Assembly (NCBI GenBank): GCA_964444665.1
Contig: CAYUIE010000001.1
Span: forward strand, 124,001-188,000
Source of the DNA: CAYZTY01 sp964444665
Lineage (GTDB): Bacteria > Planctomycetota > Phycisphaerae > Sedimentisphaerales > CAYZTY01
Reading direction: 5' to 3'
Length of the DNA: 64,000 bases
In this document: positions 61,483-64,000 of the stretch, one piece after another
Position numbering within the stretch: the first letter of the stretch is position 1
Layout of the letters: every line of letters starts with the position of its first letter
Translations under genes and position numbers: made by a program
Notes under the pieces: model-generated
The model's database searches: none
Seen by the model: the letters and a program-made list of their open reading frames with translations, nothing else
What the model was told of the DNA's origin: nothing

Positions 61483-62235
61483 ATGGAAACCTTGGATGAT
61501 AAGTTGAAAATTACAACGGTTGATAATCGTGAAGCTCTTGCTAAGAAAGCTCTGGGGATTTTTATTGGCGACGCGAAGCAGGCAATAGAGGCAAAAGGCC
61601 GCTTTTACGTTGCCATATCCGGAGGACAGACGCCAAGGTATTTCTTCGAACTTATAAGTTCCACGCCTAATTCATTGGCTTTGCCTTGGCAGAAGATAGA
61701 GTTTTTCTGGGTTGACGAGCGGTGTGTACCGATGGATTCGCCAGCCAGTAACTACAGGTTGGCCGCTGAGACCTTTTTGAAAAAGGTGCCCATCCCGGCG
61801 GATAACATTCACCGAATCCAGGCTGAGCTTAGCGACTGTAAGACCGCCGCGCATTCTTATGAGGAGGAAGTCCGAAGGGCTTTTGATATACAGAAAGGGC
61901 AGGTGCCTCAATTCGATTTGATTGTTCTTGGAATGGGACCCGACGGACATACCGGCTCACTTTTCCGCAATTCTTATGCACCTTTCGACAAGGAAGATTT
62001 GGCTTGTGTGGTTTATTCGATGAGCGGTGATTATAATAGAATTACGATGACCCATCCTGTTTTGCGAGCTGCAACTCACTTAGTGATTTTGGTTTCAGGT
62101 CCCGAAAAAGCGGCCATTCTGCAGGAAGTGCTCAGAGCAGAGCGTGATGAAGTTCGCTATCCTATTCATACTATTTGGCCGATACTCGATAAAGTAACCT
62201 GGCTGGTTGATAGTGAAGCGGCGAGATTGTTGTGA
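61483..62235 (+). CDS. pgl: 6-phosphogluconolactonase
   Basis: 250 aa, standard size for the NagB-like lactonase. Motifs: VAISGGQTPRYFFEL, FFWVDERCVPMDSPASNY and 'LIVLGMGPDGHTGSLF'. It hydrolyses 6-phosphogluconolactone in the oxidative pentose phosphate pathway. GGGGAG precedes the ATG. It stands alone: no zwf or gnd is nearby. The 192-bp gap before it holds no recognisable feature. Confidence 0.95.
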   Translation: METLDDKLKITTVDNREALAKKALGIFIGDAKQAIEAKGRFYVAISGGQTPRYFFELISSTPNSLALPWQKIEFFWVDERCVPMDSPASNYRLAAETFLKKVPIPADNIHRIQAELSDCKTAAHSYEEEVRRAFDIQKGQVPQFDLIVLGMGPDGHTGSLFRNSYAPFDKEDLACVVYSMSGDYNRITMTHPVLRAATHLVILVSGPEKAAILQEVLRAERDEVRYPIHTIWPILDKVTWLVDSEAARLL

Positions 62236-62301
62236 CCTTTATACCGATCCTATAGCTCTTGTGTGCCGAGCTTCTACGATTTGTTTTTTCCCATCTGATA
62301 G

Positions 62302-62760
62302 TTACTCAGGGATGATGAGCCTCATACCGGGCCGAATTCTATCCGGACTGTTGAGAAGCTTGCGATTGGCGACATATATCTTTTGCCAACCGCTTGCCGT
62401 GCCGTAGTATATCTGGCTTATGCCGGAAAGCGTTTCACCTTCCCCAACTGTGTGGATTCTATTATGCTTTGCCTGCTCTGGCTCTTTGTGCTGAGTTAAG
62501 GTTGGTTCAGTACGCTCTGCGATTTCTTTATTTAATGTAAGAGCTTCCTGGGGTTTAATCGCAGCAACCGGGATATCCGGTGTATCGGTAACCGAAACCG
62601 ACTGGGGTTTTCTTGCATCGTCCGGCTTTTCCTTAAGTTGTGTTTGTGAGCTTGGACTTAATTCTAAATCGCTTAGCCTTGAATGAGTGGATAGCCACAC
62701 GATAGCTGAGATTACCATCAACGCGCCAATAACCATCCCAAATTTTACGTCTTTTCGCAT
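62302..62760 (-). CDS. LysM-domain membrane-anchored protein
   Basis: 152 aa from ATG 62760 (an upstream in-frame GTG at 62772 is possible). A single anchor (FGMVIGALMVISAIVWL) and a ~75-residue Pro/Glu/Lys-rich linker lead to one C-terminal LysM motif (HTVGEGETLSGISQIYYG ... NSPDRIRPGMRLIIPE). It probably binds peptidoglycan from the cytoplasmic membrane. It lies 28 bp after the SecF-type gene on the same strand and may be cotranscribed with it. Confidence 0.85.
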   Translation of the reverse strand: MRKDVKFGMVIGALMVISAIVWLSTHSRLSDLELSPSSQTQLKEKPDDARKPQSVSVTDTPDIPVAAIKPQEALTLNKEIAERTEPTLTQHKEPEQAKHNRIHTVGEGETLSGISQIYYGTASGWQKIYVANRKLLNSPDRIRPGMRLIIPE

Positions 62761-62788
62761 CTCCGGCCACACCCGATGCTGTCGGCCC

Positions 62789-64000
62789 TTATCGTCTTCT
62801 TTTATTGCTCTTGCCGCCCCCTAACAATATGGGCGCTGCTATGGCGATGGATGAGTACGTGCCCACTATAATGCCCAACAGCATCGCGAAGGTAAAGCCC
62901 CGCAAGCTTGTTCCGCCCCAGATGTACATTATCAGGACTACAATAAACGTCGTGAACGAAGTGAGCAGTGTTCGAGACAACGTCTGATTGATACTTTTAT
63001 TAATTATCTGAGGACTTATGACTGTTAATCTTCCCCTGTTCTCACGAATCCGGTCGAACACCACAATAGTGTCGTTGAGTGAGTATCCGATGATGGTCAG
63101 AAATGCAGCAATCATTTCAAGATTGATTTTAAACTCGCCAATAAGCAGTTTTTGCCCGATTGCAGTTTGGGTAATGTATGTGCAGGCTACGACAATGCCG
63201 AGTGTAACACACACATCGTGTACGAGAGCAGTGATAGCTGCAATACCATACCGGGCGGTGCCGAACCTTATCCAGATATAACCTATGATTGCAAATAGCG
63301 ATAGTATAATCGCAACCAGCGCCCTCGTTTTTGCCTGTTTGCCGACCGAAGGGTCTATTTGTGTTACGCGCGGTAGTGATGTCTGCAGCGAGCCGGCGGA
63401 GATTACCCTGGCTTTTTCGTTCTCAACAAATCGCGTCCATTCGTCCTGGCTTAATTCACGGAAGCCTGCTTCGGGCTCGATACTGGTGTACGCGAAGCTT
63501 TCCAGCAATTTGTCTGCCTTGGGTGTACTACAATCGGTATTAAGAATTTTATAGGGATTTGACGTCAGATACTGCATATCAGGCTTAAACTGCAGGTCTT
63601 TAATCCGGCTGTCTATATCCGACGCGGATGTTGGTCTGCCGAGGTTGCAGACAATTTTTGCGCCACCCAGAAAGTCACTTAATTCGGGATATGAATCTAT
63701 TACCGCATCTGTTATTTTCTCTACCGACACAATCCGGGGCTCGAGGTTTTCGAGAATCTCCAATTGCCCTTTGAAAGTTCTTTTTATTGCCTCGTTGACT
63801 ACCTCCTGTACAACAGGTTCTGAAATGACCGTTTCTTCGTTCTTGAAGGAATTTTGCAGAATTTCTTTAACAAGCGTTTTGTTTACCTGGCTTGTCTGAA
63901 CTGTAAACTTTCCTGTCTCCGGCAGGCCTTTGACTTGCAGGCCGGTAAGTTGTCCACTGCCGATGCTTTTTTCCGACTTACGGATTGCTGCGATTATGGT
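62789..64000 (-). CDS. secDF: Protein translocase SecF domain of a probable SecDF fusion, N-terminus beyond window
   Basis: The frame is open from the right edge to the stop at 62789, at least 404 codons; no internal start is needed. The C-terminal ~200 residues are SecF-like with six membrane segments: 'KTRALVAIILSLFAIIGYIW', 'ALVHDVCVTLGIVVA', GYSLNDTIVVFDRIRENRG and 'GTSLRGFTFAMLLGIIVGTY'. The upstream part is a long soluble periplasmic region (GQLTGLQVKGLPETGKFTVQ and on), more than a stand-alone SecF has. This supports a SecD-SecF fusion, whose SecD half lies beyond the window. It uses the proton gradient to aid Sec protein export. Confidence 0.85.
   Translation of the reverse strand, partial: TIIAAIRKSEKSIGSGQLTGLQVKGLPETGKFTVQTSQVNKTLVKEILQNSFKNEETVISEPVVQEVVNEAIKRTFKGQLEILENLEPRIVSVEKITDAVIDSYPELSDFLGGAKIVCNLGRPTSASDIDSRIKDLQFKPDMQYLTSNPYKILNTDCSTPKADKLLESFAYTSIEPEAGFRELSQDEWTRFVENEKARVISAGSLQTSLPRVTQIDPSVGKQAKTRALVAIILSLFAIIGYIWIRFGTARYGIAAITALVHDVCVTLGIVVACTYITQTAIGQKLLIGEFKINLEMIAAFLTIIGYSLNDTIVVFDRIRENRGRLTVISPQIINKSINQTLSRTLLTSFTTFIVVLIMYIWGGTSLRGFTFAMLLGIIVGTYSSIAIAAPILLGGGKSNKRRR

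Overview
The window looks like a chromosomal segment of an anaerobic, polysaccharide-degrading planctomycete, probably class Phycisphaerae (Sedimentisphaerales-like). This is inferred from gene content, not from a marker phylogeny. The pointers are large secreted beta-helix proteins with a dockerin-like C-terminus, a fused AroD-AroE enzyme, an operon with three SPFH proteins, a SecD-SecF type fusion at the right edge, and a two-ketosynthase lipid/polyketide-type cluster. Most genes have moderate GC, but part of 39-54 kb is strikingly AT-rich.

Layout. 1-6.1 kb (minus): two secreted repeat proteins. One is cut by the left edge; the other is a C10 (streptopain-type) peptidase fused to a beta-helix and a dockerin-like module. 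They share a promoter/leader design. 6.3-11.2 kb (plus): aroDE, argG, a prepilin peptidase and an OmpA-type lipoprotein. 11.2-19.7 kb (minus): comEC, a flavin-binding small protein, serS, and a fatty-acid/polyketide-like set (active ketosynthase, ketosynthase without active-site Cys, two hot-dog dehydratases, ACP). 20.0-21.7 kb: a short N-acetylglutamate synthase and an isolated ABC-2 permease. 21.8-32.7 kb (plus): a seven-gene membrane operon with three SPFH proteins, a CPC-type metal P-type ATPase, an ABC ATPase and permease, and a conserved membrane-anchored protein of unknown function. 32.7-39.0 kb (plus): uvrD/pcrA, pgi, an AEC transporter, manC and ruvX.

39.0-54.1 kb is accessory. It holds a truncated copy of an AraC/XylR regulator, an AT-rich SGNH-hydrolase gene, an orphan ORF, an intact XylR regulator with an AraC-type direct-repeat operator, a GH11-CBM60 xylanase with a Trp-rich tail, a propeller-FGE lipoprotein, two TMTC-like membrane TPR proteins that share their 3' halves, an IS256 transposase remnant and an unknown lipoprotein. 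A roughly 120-bp 3' cassette (Trp/Gly-rich tail codons, stop, strong hairpin terminator) occurs three times here behind three unrelated coding sequences. This is the most unusual signal in the window.

54.4-61.3 kb (plus): a TetR-controlled RND efflux operon (tetR, tolC-like, membrane fusion protein, RND pump, PII-like small protein) with a promoter overlapped by a palindromic operator. 61.5-64 kb: pgl (plus), then a LysM protein and the SecF half of a SecDF-type protein (minus), cut by the right edge.

No rRNA, tRNA, CRISPR array or intact insertion sequence was recognised.
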